Shown here in pieces: positions 6,547 through 14,174 of a stretch of DNA of 14,174 nt; the stretch's first letter is position 1, and each line of letters opens with the position of its first letter. The position numbers and the translations under genes are program-made. This stretch comes from Deferribacteraceae bacterium. GTDB taxonomy: Bacteria > Chrysiogenota > Deferribacteres > Deferribacterales > JAISNW01. A model generated the notes under the pieces. That model was not told the DNA's origin and did no database searches. It saw only the letters and a program-made list of their open reading frames with translations. The DNA lies in assembly GCA_031285415.1 (NCBI GenBank), contig JAITWF010000095.1:1-14174 (forward strand), read 5' to 3'.

Positions 6547-6608
6547 AGCGGCTCTCCTTGATACATGACGGTATAGGATATGACTTAGTTCATTCTGCTG
6601 TCATTTCT

Positions 6609-6643
6609 ACCGACAATCGGTATCGGTTTTAATGAAATTTCAT
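6609..6643. repeat. Small palindromes upstream of integrase (possible operator or att arm site)
   Basis: ACCGA-CAA-TCGGT (6609-6621), with a further ATCGGT directly after, is followed by the perfect 12-base palindrome ATGAAATTTCAT (6632-6643). They lie in the integrase leader, between its start and the tRNA, where integrase arm sites or AlpA operators are expected. The role is inferred from position only. Confidence 0.4.
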
Positions 6644-6683
6644 AGGAAGCCATCGGACGAATAATTGCCAAAAACACACAAAA

Positions 6684-6717
6684 TAAAAGGGCTTCACGTA
6701 TCTCTACGGAAGCCCTT
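6684..6717 (-). terminator. Rho-independent terminator after tRNA-Leu
   Basis: Perfect 9-bp arms, 6687-6695 (AAGGGCTTC) and 6709-6717 (GAAGCCCTT), are followed on the - strand by the U-rich tail TTATTTTGTG. It stands 15 bases beyond the tRNA-Leu 3' end and would end the leftward tRNA transcript before the integrase gene. No T-run follows on the + strand. Confidence 0.78.
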
Positions 6718-6731
6718 AAATTCATTTAGCA

Positions 6732-6814
6732 TGCCGAAGGGGGGATTTGAACCCCCACACAGAATCTGCACCACCCCCTCAAGATGGCGTGTCTACCAAT
6801 TCCACCACTTCGGC
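6732..6814 (-). tRNA. tRNA-Leu (anticodon GAG)
   Basis: Read on the - strand, the 83-base sequence folds as a class II tRNA. The acceptor arm is GCCGAAG with CTTCGGC, the D-loop holds AATTGGTAGA, the anticodon stem CCATC pairs with GGTGG around loop TTGAGGG (anticodon GAG at 6778-6780), a variable arm follows, and the T-arm contains GGTTCAAATCC. The discriminator is A; CCA is not encoded. The gene is complete. Its 3' end faces the integrase, so this end is the probable island attachment site. Confidence 0.95.
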
Positions 6815-6879
6815 GATCATTACACACACGAGGGATTTGAAATTTATATCAAAGATAAAATAATGTCAAGATAAAAGAA

Positions 6880-6953
6880 TCGGGGCAACCAGATTTGAAC
6901 TGGCGACCCCACCCACCCCAAGGGTGTACGCTACCAAGCTGCGCCATGCCCCG
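6880..6953 (-). tRNA. tRNA-Pro (anticodon GGG)
   Basis: Read on the - strand, 74 bases fold as a standard cloverleaf. The acceptor is CGGGGCA with TGCCCCG, the D-arm contains AGCTTGGTAGC, the anticodon stem CACCC pairs with GGGTG around TTGGGGT (anticodon GGG at 6917-6919), and the T-arm is GCCAG with TTCAAAT and CTGGT. The discriminator is A and CCA is not encoded. It lies 65 bases upstream of tRNA-Leu on the same strand, in one transcript. Confidence 0.95.
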
Positions 6954-6967
6954 ATTATTATCTGCGC

Positions 6968-6996
6968 CTTATATCAATCGTAGTGGGCTATGTCAA
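6968..6996 (-). promoter_or_regulatory. Sigma70-type promoter of the tRNA-Pro/tRNA-Leu operon
   Basis: On the - strand a perfect -35 TTGACA (6991-6996) and a -10-like TATAAG (6968-6973) are separated by 17 bases. Transcription would begin about 7-8 bases before tRNA-Pro, a typical stable-RNA layout. Confidence 0.8.
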
Positions 6997-7117
6997 TCGA
7001 ATTTAGAAAGGAATAAAGTTATTAGTTGAGCGAAGGCGAATTTACTTCGCCGTAGCAAATCTCTAAAGGAAGGGGAAGGTGGAAAGGGGAAACGTAGTTG
7101 CCCCTTCCAATACCTTA
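6997..7117. other. Intergenic spacer between divergent tRNA and mqnC promoters
   Basis: No gene is visible. A short hairpin GGCGAA/TTCGCC (7035-7051) and a purine-rich stretch whose GGAAGGGG (7068-7075) is complementary to CCCCTTCC (7101-7108) are the only structures. Neither has a T-run that would make it a clear terminator. Confidence 0.4.
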
Positions 7118-7146
7118 TTGCAAAAATATTTGAAAACGTTTATATT
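7118..7146 (+). promoter_or_regulatory. Candidate sigma70-type promoter for mqnC operon
   Basis: TTGCAA (7118-7123) and TATATT (7141-7146) are 17 bases apart on the + strand. Transcription would start near 7153, about 30 bases before the mqnC start proposed at 7185. Confidence 0.6.
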
Positions 7147-7184
7147 GTGAAGTCCGACCATGAATTAAACACGAGGTTAGAGCC

Positions 7185-8213
7185 ATACAAACAAGAGTCA
7201 ACTTTGACGAGGCCGTCGCCCTCCTTTCAACAGCCGACGTAATGGATGTTGCCGCACGTGCCAACGAGGTGCGCTGCCAGAAACATCCTGATAATATAGT
7301 CACCTTCGTAATCGATCGAAACATCAACTATACCAATATCTGCACGTGCAAATGCAAATTCTGTGCATATTATCGTGAAAAAGAGTCCTCCGAAGCGTTT
7401 CTGATGAACTACGATACATTAGGGGAGAAGATTCAAGAGACGATCGACGCTGGCGGCAGCCAGATCCTTATTCAGGGAGGGTTACACCCCGATCTAAGCC
7501 TCGAATGGTACGTCGACATGCTCAAGTTTGTGAAATCTAACTACAAAATATGGATACACGGCTTCTCACCACCAGAGATCACACATATCGCTCGCCAATC
7601 TGGCAAAAGTATCGCTGAAACTATCGAGATACTGATGAACGCTGGGCTTGACTCTATCCCTGGCGGCGGTGCCGAGGTGCTTGCCGACGAGGTGCGCACA
7701 GCTATCAGCCCTCGCAAGATAAACTCTACCGAGTGGATGAAGGTGATGGAGGAGGCTCATCTGCAAGGGATGAAAACCACCGCCACTATGATGTTTCGCC
7801 GAGATGAGAACCCTAAATACCTCGTCGAGCATATGATGAGGGTGCGAGATCTACAGGATAAAACTGGCGGATTCACAGCTTTTATCCCATGGCCGTTCCA
7901 GCCAGGCAACACCGAGCTTGGTGGCGTAGCGGCAACCGCTATGGAGTACCTACGTGTGCTTGCCGCAAGCAGAGTGATCCTCGATAATATTCCAAACATT
8001 CAGGTATCGTGGGTGACGCAGGGGGAGAAGGTCGGGCAGATCGGGCTATTCTTCGGCGCAAACGATTTTGGTAGCGTCATGATGGAGGAGAACGTCGTCA
8101 AGGCAGCTGGCGCCACCTTCCGCATGAAAACAGATGATATAAAAAGGCAGATTACCGCCGCTGGCTTTATACCTAAGGTCAGAAATATGGCATATGAGAT
8201 AATATCGGAATGA
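7185..8213 (+). CDS. mqnC: Cyclic dehypoxanthine futalosine synthase (radical SAM, menaquinone biosynthesis)
   Basis: Radical-SAM enzyme of the futalosine menaquinone pathway, which cyclises dehypoxanthine futalosine. The cluster motif C-x3-C-x2-C lies in NINYTNICTCKCKFCAYY; other family signatures are ILIQGGLHPD, GLDSIPGGGAEVL and QVSWVTQGEKVGQ. The first ATG is at 7242, but homologous sequence continues upstream in frame: RVNFDEAVALLSTADV matches the family's N-terminal R-[IV]-x2-[ED]-EA segment. No ATG, GTG or TTG occurs between the in-frame stop at 7161 and 7242. I therefore propose ATA at 7185, 8 bases after GAGG (7173-7176), giving 342 residues; the ATG form would be 323. It overlaps the next start by four bases (ATGA), so it heads an operon. 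Function is very secure; the exact start is not. Confidence 0.93.
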   Translation: MQTRVNFDEAVALLSTADVMDVAARANEVRCQKHPDNIVTFVIDRNINYTNICTCKCKFCAYYREKESSEAFLMNYDTLGEKIQETIDAGGSQILIQGGLHPDLSLEWYVDMLKFVKSNYKIWIHGFSPPEITHIARQSGKSIAETIEILMNAGLDSIPGGGAEVLADEVRTAISPRKINSTEWMKVMEEAHLQGMKTTATMMFRRDENPKYLVEHMMRVRDLQDKTGGFTAFIPWPFQPGNTELGGVAATAMEYLRVLAASRVILDNIPNIQVSWVTQGEKVGQIGLFFGANDFGSVMMEENVVKAAGATFRMKTDDIKRQITAAGFIPKVRNMAYEIISE

Positions 8214-9766
8214 GTGTAATTAAGGCGTTGCCGAAAGATGGGCTTATAGTAGATGCCATCATGTCGAAAGTCTATTCATTAGGGGTTAGCGACTTCACCT
8301 CCTCATACGACGAAGACGGCAATACCGTTGTGCGCATAAACGATGACAATAAAAAGTATAAATCGAAGGTGCTCGTATCTATCGAAGATGACGCCACCTC
8401 CGCTTATCTATCGATCTATCCGCCGATCGGCGGCGGTGCAGGGCTGACGTACGAGGATATCTACGATACCGTTACAGAGGATGGTATCAAGGTGAACGTA
8501 TCGTACACCGCCATAGAGACAGCCGCTCAACTAAATCTAGACGGATTTATTGTCGAACATCTCCGATTTGCAACAGGACATCGCCCTATCGTCGGGCGTG
8601 ACGCTCGTGTGGTCGTCCAGTTTGCCGCCGCCGAAAAGAAAGCAAAAGTGGATACCGACGGCAAGATCGATCATAAGAATATAGATAACCTGATCTTAGC
8701 CAAGAAGGGCGATCTACTGCTCACTAAACGCCCTGCAACATCTGGCGTGAAGGGGCTATCGGTCAAGAACTCGGAGATAATCCCAAAGGCTGGCAAAGAT
8801 ATCGAGATTATCTGCGGCGAAGGGGTTATGGAGAACGCCGTTGGTACAGCCTATACAGCCACTCACGATGGATATGTACAGTTTAACGATAACGTTCTAG
8901 CCGTTCACCAAGTATACTTTGTGCATGGCGATGTAGACTATGCGGTGGGCAATATCAGATTTAACGGTACGATACATGTAAAGGGCGATGTACTATCAGG
9001 TTTCAGACTGGAGGCGTCGAAAGATGTGATCGTCGATGGAGTATGCGGCGACTGCGAGATAGTCGCCCACCAGAGTCTATACCTAAAGACAGGGGTAAAG
9101 GGATCAAAGACGAACCTCTTCAAAGCTGGCGTCGACGCCTTTATCGGCTACTGCGAGAATGCGAAGATCTTTGCTAAACGCAATATGACGATCAAAAAGT
9201 ATGCATATAATAGCGAACTACAGGCTGGCAATAGGATCGAGGCTCTGCACGGCGACGGTATAATCGCTGGCGGATTTGTGAAGGCGTACTCCGAGATTCA
9301 GGCGAAGCAGTTTGGCACAGAGGGGAACTCTAAATTTACCATAGAGGTAGGCACAAAGTACTATCTCGATAACGTCATGGATCGTCTCCGCAAGGAGAGG
9401 GCACGCATGGTGGATACGCACGAGAAGATAAACCTTGCACTATCAAGGGCGAATATGGGGATACCAGAGGTGCGAGATAGCGAATCGGTTAAAAATATCC
9501 TTGAGATCAAGCGCAACTTTGAAACCACTATCGCAAGTATGCAGGAGAGAGAGGCGCTGCTAGAGGCGGAATCTCGTGCAAAACGACCGAAGGTGAAGGT
9601 GAGGGGGCGGATCTATGAGGGGGTCACGGTGATGTTCTTCAACGCCGCCTCTACCATCAGAGAGAAGATGGAGAACGCCGTATTCTACCTAGATGAAAAG
9701 TACGGCGAAGTGGCGTGGATCTCGTTAAAAGATAAGAAGGAAGCAGAGGAATTAGGGCTTGATTAG
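8210..9766 (+). CDS. FapA/DUF342-family protein
   Basis: 518 residues, soluble. An N-terminal domain (about 1-170) leads into the FapA/DUF342 core, with the glycine-rich, strand-turn repeats of a beta-solenoid (about 175-375; VYFVHGDVDYAVGNIRFNG, IHVKGDVLSGFRLEASKD, DVIVDGVCGDCEIVAHQ). Then follow a charged coiled coil (about 385-460) and a short C-terminal beta region (VKVRGRIYEGVTVMF). This is the full family layout. The founding name is flagellar assembly protein A, but biochemical roles are poorly known and many members lie outside flagellar loci, as here. Its ATG overlaps the mqnC stop, and its own end overlaps the uvrA TTG start by 8 bases, so it sits mid-operon. Family assignment is strong, function uncertain. 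Confidence 0.88.
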   Translation: MSVIKALPKDGLIVDAIMSKVYSLGVSDFTSSYDEDGNTVVRINDDNKKYKSKVLVSIEDDATSAYLSIYPPIGGGAGLTYEDIYDTVTEDGIKVNVSYTAIETAAQLNLDGFIVEHLRFATGHRPIVGRDARVVVQFAAAEKKAKVDTDGKIDHKNIDNLILAKKGDLLLTKRPATSGVKGLSVKNSEIIPKAGKDIEIICGEGVMENAVGTAYTATHDGYVQFNDNVLAVHQVYFVHGDVDYAVGNIRFNGTIHVKGDVLSGFRLEASKDVIVDGVCGDCEIVAHQSLYLKTGVKGSKTNLFKAGVDAFIGYCENAKIFAKRNMTIKKYAYNSELQAGNRIEALHGDGIIAGGFVKAYSEIQAKQFGTEGNSKFTIEVGTKYYLDNVMDRLRKERARMVDTHEKINLALSRANMGIPEVRDSESVKNILEIKRNFETTIASMQEREALLEAESRAKRPKVKVRGRIYEGVTVMFFNAASTIREKMENAVFYLDEKYGEVAWISLKDKKEAEELGLD

Positions 9767-12593
9767 TAATATCATAGTGCGTGGCGCACGCCAGCATAAC
9801 TTAAAAAATATAGATGTCGATATACCGAAGCAGAAGCTGGTAGTAATCACTGGGGTGTCAGGCTCGGGGAAATCCACGCTGGCATTCGATACGATCTATG
9901 CAGAGGGGCAACGCCGCTATGTAGAGTCTCTCTCGGCATATGCTCGCCAGTTTCTCGAACTGATGGAGAAGCCAGATGTCGATACGATCGAATATCTATC
10001 GCCTGCTATCAGTATCGAGCAGAAATCTATAAGCCGCAACCCTCGCTCTACAGTCGGCACGATAACCGAGATCTACGACTATATGCGTCTACTGTACGCA
10101 CGAGTTGGTGATGTATTCTGTCCATCGTGCGGCAAGCAGATCGCCGCATTCACCGTGCAGAAGATCGTAGACTCCGTCCTAGCTATGCCAGAGGGTACTC
10201 GTATCGAGATCCTCTCCCCTATCATACGTGGCAAAAAGGGGGAGTATAAGAAGCTTATAAAGGAGCTACTCAAAGAGGGTTTCGTACGTGCATATATAAA
10301 TGAAGAGGCTGTCCGCCTTGAGGATGAGATCAACCTCGACAAGAATCTGAAACACTCTATCTCTATCGTAGTTGACCGATTAAAGATCTCGCAGGAGGCG
10401 ACTCGCCGTATCACCGATTCGATAGAGATCGCTCTGCGCCGCTCCGATGGGCTTGTGGAGATAAAAACAGATGATGGCAAACTCCTCTATAGCGAGCGAT
10501 TTGCCTGTACCGACTGCAATATAAGCTTTGCAGAGATCGAGCCGAGAATATTTTCATTCAACAATCCGTTCGGCGCATGCCCTCGATGTGAGGGGCTTGG
10601 CGAGCTGATGGTCTTCGACGAAACGGCGATAATCCCCGATGGCTCTAAAAGTATACGAGAGGGGGCGATCAAGCCGTGGAGCCAGTTCGACAACTTTCAC
10701 TTCTATAACACACTCAACGCAGTCGCCGTTAAATATAAGATCGACCTCAACGCCCCATGGGATACCCTCACCAACGCACAGAGAGATGTAATTATAAACG
10801 GCGTAGAGGAGCCACTGGAGCTATACACGATGAACGGCGACAAGAAGGTGCCGTACAAGAAGCAGTTCACAGGCGTTATGGGCTATCTATATATGAAGCG
10901 CACCTCCAGCGCACAGTCGGATGTCGAGGAGGCGAGAAGCTATATGCACTCCCGAATCTGTCCAGAGTGCGATGGCGCACGCCTCAAAAAGGAGAGCCTA
11001 CAGGTGCGAGTTGGGGGCAAAAATATCCACGACGTCTCCTGCCTGAATATTCGTGGCGCTCACAAGTTCTTCAGCGAGCTAACATTCTCTGGATTCAAAG
11101 AGGAGGTCGCAGGGAAGATTATCAAGGAGGTCACTCGAAGATTGCAGTTCATGCTATCAGTCGGGATCGACTATATCACCCTCGACAGACGCTCTGCCAC
11201 ACTATCAGGGGGGGAGGCGCAGCGAATTCGCCTTGCCACGCAGATCGGCTCAGGGCTTACAGGCGTTTTATATGTATTAGACGAACCATCGATAGGTCTT
11301 CATCAGCGAGATAATAATATGCTGATCGACACCCTTAAAAATCTGCGAGATATCGGCAATACCGTGATCGTGGTCGAGCACGACACCGACACGATCCTCA
11401 CAGCCGACTACGTAATAGATATGGGCTTGCAGGCAGGTGTGCATGGCGGCGAGGTGATCTTCGCTGGCACTCCTCAGGAGCTTCTATTAGATAAACAGTC
11501 GCTCACAGGGGCGTATCTATCCGGCAAGCTAGAGATCGAGACCCCAAAGGAGCGTAGGAAGCCGAACGGCAAAGAGATAACGATCAAGGGGGCAACCGCC
11601 CATAACCTAAAGAACGTCGATCTGACGATCCCACTTGGGATGATGACGTGCGTCACAGGGGTGTCAGGCTCTGGCAAATCCACCCTGATCCTCGATATTC
11701 TATACCCTGCACTAATGAAACGGTTGCACGGCTCGAATATGGTCGCAGGTGCGCACAGAGAGATCAGCGGAGCAGAGCATATCGACAAGGTGATCGATAT
11801 CGACCAAACTCCGATCGGGCGCACACCTCGCTCGAACCCTGCCACATACACAGGGATCTTTACAGAGATCAGAGAGCTATTCGCCTCTACCCCCGATGCA
11901 AAGATGAGGGGATATACAAATGGGCGATTTAGCTTTAATATAAAGGGTGGTCGCTGTGAAACGTGCCAAGGGGAGGGGTTTATAAAGATCGAGATGCACT
12001 TCCTCCCCGATATGTATGTCAAGTGCGACTCGTGCGGCGGAGAGCGGTATAATCGTGACACGCTCGATATCCGATATAAGGGGAAAAATATTGCAGATGT
12101 GCTAAACCTCACCGTTGAGGAGGCGTGCGTATACTTTGAAAATATCCCTAAACTAAAAAATAAGATACAGCTCCTGCAAGATGTAGGGCTTGGGTATATC
12201 ACGCTCGGTCAGGCAGCGACAACCTTCTCTGGCGGCGAGGCGCAGCGAATTAAGCTAGCAAAAGAGCTTATGCGCAAGGCTACAGGTAAAACGCTATACC
12301 TATTCGATGAACCGACCACAGGATTGCACTTTGACGATGTACGAAAGCTTGTGGCGATCTTCGATCGGCTCGTATCCACAGGCAATACGATCGTGATCAT
12401 CGAACATAACCTTGACGTGATCAAAAGGGCGGATTATATAGTAGATCTAGGACCTGAAGGGGGCGAACGAGGGGGCGAAATACTCGTCATGGGCACCCCT
12501 GAAGAGGTTGCAACGTGCAAAAAGTCGTATACAGGACAGTTTTTGCGATCTATATTAAAAGATAGTACGAATAGAAAAAATAGGAAAAAATGA
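9759..12593 (+). CDS. uvrA: Excinuclease ABC subunit A
   Basis: 944 residues, full length. UvrA is the damage-sensing ATPase of nucleotide excision repair and loads UvrB at lesions. Both ABC modules are intact. Module I has Walker A GVSGSGKST with K38, signature LSGGEAQR at 482-489 and Walker B LDEP with D508/E509. Module II has a second GVSGSGKST with K640, signature FSGGEAQR at 823-830 and D850/E851. Zinc modules are C250/C253 with C274/C277, and C733/C736 with C756/C759; an extra CPSC is at 121-124. The start is TTG at 9759, preceded by AGAGGA (9745-9750) at an 8-base gap, and lies inside the end of the fapA-like gene. Its TGA overlaps the amidase ATG by one base. No damage to any key residue is visible. 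Confidence 0.97.
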   Translation: MISNIIVRGARQHNLKNIDVDIPKQKLVVITGVSGSGKSTLAFDTIYAEGQRRYVESLSAYARQFLELMEKPDVDTIEYLSPAISIEQKSISRNPRSTVGTITEIYDYMRLLYARVGDVFCPSCGKQIAAFTVQKIVDSVLAMPEGTRIEILSPIIRGKKGEYKKLIKELLKEGFVRAYINEEAVRLEDEINLDKNLKHSISIVVDRLKISQEATRRITDSIEIALRRSDGLVEIKTDDGKLLYSERFACTDCNISFAEIEPRIFSFNNPFGACPRCEGLGELMVFDETAIIPDGSKSIREGAIKPWSQFDNFHFYNTLNAVAVKYKIDLNAPWDTLTNAQRDVIINGVEEPLELYTMNGDKKVPYKKQFTGVMGYLYMKRTSSAQSDVEEARSYMHSRICPECDGARLKKESLQVRVGGKNIHDVSCLNIRGAHKFFSELTFSGFKEEVAGKIIKEVTRRLQFMLSVGIDYITLDRRSATLSGGEAQRIRLATQIGSGLTGVLYVLDEPSIGLHQRDNNMLIDTLKNLRDIGNTVIVVEHDTDTILTADYVIDMGLQAGVHGGEVIFAGTPQELLLDKQSLTGAYLSGKLEIETPKERRKPNGKEITIKGATAHNLKNVDLTIPLGMMTCVTGVSGSGKSTLILDILYPALMKRLHGSNMVAGAHREISGAEHIDKVIDIDQTPIGRTPRSNPATYTGIFTEIRELFASTPDAKMRGYTNGRFSFNIKGGRCETCQGEGFIKIEMHFLPDMYVKCDSCGGERYNRDTLDIRYKGKNIADVLNLTVEEACVYFENIPKLKNKIQLLQDVGLGYITLGQAATTFSGGEAQRIKLAKELMRKATGKTLYLFDEPTTGLHFDDVRKLVAIFDRLVSTGNTIVIIEHNLDVIKRADYIVDLGPEGGERGGEILVMGTPEEVATCKKSYTGQFLRSILKDSTNRKNRKK

Positions 12594-14174
12594 TGAAACG
12601 CACTGCTGGAATGATTCTCTCTTTATTAGTGCTACTACTCCCCGCCTACGCTATGGCGGCGGATAGCTATGAGTCTCTATTCAACGAGTACTCCAAACTA
12701 TCGGGCAAATCCACTCGCCTATCGTACGTATCGCTTGGCGATCGCTTCTTTCGAGTATACGCCGCCTCGCCAAATTCAAAGAACGCAGACTACGCACTAC
12801 TATACGCTGGAAAAACCTATAAACAGAGCTTTGAGATCTTTAAAAATCGCACCGATAGCGATATGGCAGTGAAATATCTGCGGATAGTATCGACGAACTA
12901 CACCACAGACGCCGCCGCCGACGCATACCTTGAAACAGCCGATATATACATACAGAAGAACGATCTAGCCTCCGCACAGTTCACCCTGAACCGCCTCAAA
13001 AATCGATTCCCTGGCACAGCGCAGGAGGAGGCGGCAAATAATAGATTGCAAGAGGTAAACCGATTGGCAAAGAGATCCGATGATCCTGTCGATACCACAT
13101 TCACTATCCCACCTGCGGTGATAAACGCCCCTGTAGTCGTACCGCCAGTTGATCTACCAGATGATAGCGTGAGCGAATTTACCCCACCAGCCGAAGAGCC
13201 AGCTCCAGCAGATGGCACAACAGTTGTAAAGGAGATCCGATACTTCTCCAACGACGAATACACACGAATAGTGGTAGACCTATCGCAAAATGCTAAGTTC
13301 GAGAAGCATTGGCTAAAGGCGAATAAGGAGCAAAAGCTGCCGCCACGCCTATTTATCGATATACAAAGCTCTACGGTGCAGAGTGGCGTACCGACAAATA
13401 TCTCTATAAAGGATGGACTCGTCAGCTCTGTGCGCTGGGCGTACAATAAACCTGGAGTAACAAGGATCGTACTCGATTCAGAGGCGATAAAAGATTTCAC
13501 AGTATTCCAGATGGGGAACCCCTCTCGTATAGTGATCGACGTTCGAAACGACCAAGTTGCCTCAACAAAACCTGCTACAGCAAATAAACCATCAACATCT
13601 GGCGACAGTAGCCAAACGCTTGCTGGCGTCTTTGGGCTAAAGGTGCGCACGATCGTGATCGACCCTGGTCACGGCGGCAAAGACCCTGGCACAGTGGCGA
13701 ACGGCGTATATGAAAAGACTATCGTGCTAGAGATCGCTAAACACCTGCGAGACCTATTGAAAGCCGATAAAGACCTCAAGATATACCTCACACGAGAGAC
13801 CGACAAATTTATCCCACTAGAGGAGCGTACGGCGATAGCAAACAAGTATAAGGCGGATCTCTTTATCTCTGTGCATATAAACGCCACTAAAAATGGGCAA
13901 GCGTCGGGGATAGAGACGTACGTACTGAATACAACGAACGACAAGAGTGCGCTCGACGTTGCAGCATTTGAGAACCAGGCAACAACAAAATCGATGTCCG
14001 ACCTACAGGGGATCTTGAAAGATATTATGCTGAACTCAAAGCTAGAGGAGTCGCTTATCTTAGCAGGGGCGGCGCAGAGGGGGATGGTAGCGAATCTTAA
14101 ACTGCCTAAAGCACAAGATTTAGGGGTAAAACAGGCTCCGTTCTATGTATTAACAGGGGCGAATATGCCAGCGA
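12593..14174 (+). CDS. N-acetylmuramoyl-L-alanine amidase with AMIN domain (partial, runs off the window)
   Basis: The frame opens at ATG 12593 (TGATG overlap with uvrA) and stays open for 527 codons to the edge. Residues 1-22 are a signal peptide (MKRTAG, a leucine-rich core, then AYAMA). About 45-150 is helical and TPR-like (KYLRIVSTNY; YLETADIYIQKNDLASAQFT). A Pro/Glu-rich linker leads to an AMIN domain (about 211-325; VVKEIRYFSNDEYTRIVVDL), which targets peptidoglycan at the septum. From about 350 the Amidase_3 zinc domain shows H360 (IDPGHGGKDPG), E374 (NGVYEKT) and H428 (SVHINA); the catalytic glutamate near the end is outside the window. It cleaves the MurNAc-L-Ala bond in the periplasm during cell separation (AmiA/AmiC type). 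Last visible gene of the operon. Confidence 0.93.
   Translation, partial: MKRTAGMILSLLVLLLPAYAMAADSYESLFNEYSKLSGKSTRLSYVSLGDRFFRVYAASPNSKNADYALLYAGKTYKQSFEIFKNRTDSDMAVKYLRIVSTNYTTDAAADAYLETADIYIQKNDLASAQFTLNRLKNRFPGTAQEEAANNRLQEVNRLAKRSDDPVDTTFTIPPAVINAPVVVPPVDLPDDSVSEFTPPAEEPAPADGTTVVKEIRYFSNDEYTRIVVDLSQNAKFEKHWLKANKEQKLPPRLFIDIQSSTVQSGVPTNISIKDGLVSSVRWAYNKPGVTRIVLDSEAIKDFTVFQMGNPSRIVIDVRNDQVASTKPATANKPSTSGDSSQTLAGVFGLKVRTIVIDPGHGGKDPGTVANGVYEKTIVLEIAKHLRDLLKADKDLKIYLTRETDKFIPLEERTAIANKYKADLFISVHINATKNGQASGIETYVLNTTNDKSALDVAAFENQATTKSMSDLQGILKDIMLNSKLEESLILAGAAQRGMVANLKLPKAQDLGVKQAPFYVLTGANMPA

Noticed and set aside
6665..6874. 69-residue open frame on the + strand containing GGFEPP
   Set aside because: It is the antisense of tRNA-Leu; GGFEPP is a well-known artefact of translating tRNA T-arms.
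10757..12202. Long open frames in other frames within uvrA (185 residues on +, 242 on -)
   Set aside because: They lie inside an intact, full-length uvrA with all motifs; they are shadows caused by its codon use.
12898..13944. Two - strand open frames (250 and 91 residues) at the right end
   Set aside because: They are antisense to the amidase, which has a signal peptide, an AMIN domain and catalytic residues on the + strand.

Overview
The window joins an accessory island (about 1-6730) to an ordinary chromosomal backbone (about 6732-14174). The backbone carries a futalosine-pathway menaquinone gene (mqnC), a FapA/DUF342 protein, uvrA and an AMIN-type N-acetylmuramoyl-L-alanine amidase. That set, with moderate GC and non-ATG starts, fits a Gram-negative, menaquinone-using bacterium. 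Campylobacterota is my best guess. This is an inference from gene content, not a marker-gene identification.

Region 1-3110 is very AT-rich: one 60-base line of the first large gene is 32% GC, against 53% for a line of uvrA. It holds a compact three-gene operon on the + strand: a MotA/ExbB-like membrane protein with a long helical tail (ZorA-like), a MotB/OmpA-like protein (ZorB-like), and an HNH endonuclease. This order, zorA-zorB-HNH, is that of a type II Zorya anti-phage system, in which a proton-driven membrane motor is thought to sense invasion and license the nuclease (ZorE). The last codons of an unidentified gene precede it.

Region 3130-4660 has a tyrosine recombinase on the - strand, convergent with the HNH gene. 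Behind it is a 610-base stretch without an intact gene. This stretch holds an apparent 3' gene remnant (about 4036-4188) and then a run of back-to-back, mutually unrelated hairpins (five long ones at 4201-4379, several smaller ones to 4560). The hairpin run is the least explained structure in the window.

Region 4661-6546 has a small unknown gene overlapping an AlpA-family regulator by 4 bases, then a shared bidirectional terminator, then a convergent P4-type integrase. The integrase sits next to the 3' end of a tRNA-Leu(GAG) gene, the classic layout of an integrative island inserted at a tRNA. The Zorya-like operon is therefore likely island cargo; the far end of the island is outside the window.

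Region 6732-7184 has a two-tRNA operon on the - strand (tRNA-Pro GGG, then tRNA-Leu GAG) with a good sigma70-type promoter, and a divergent promoter for mqnC. From 7185 onward mqnC, fapA-like, uvrA and the amidase are packed with overlapping ends and look like one + strand operon. The amidase runs off the right edge.
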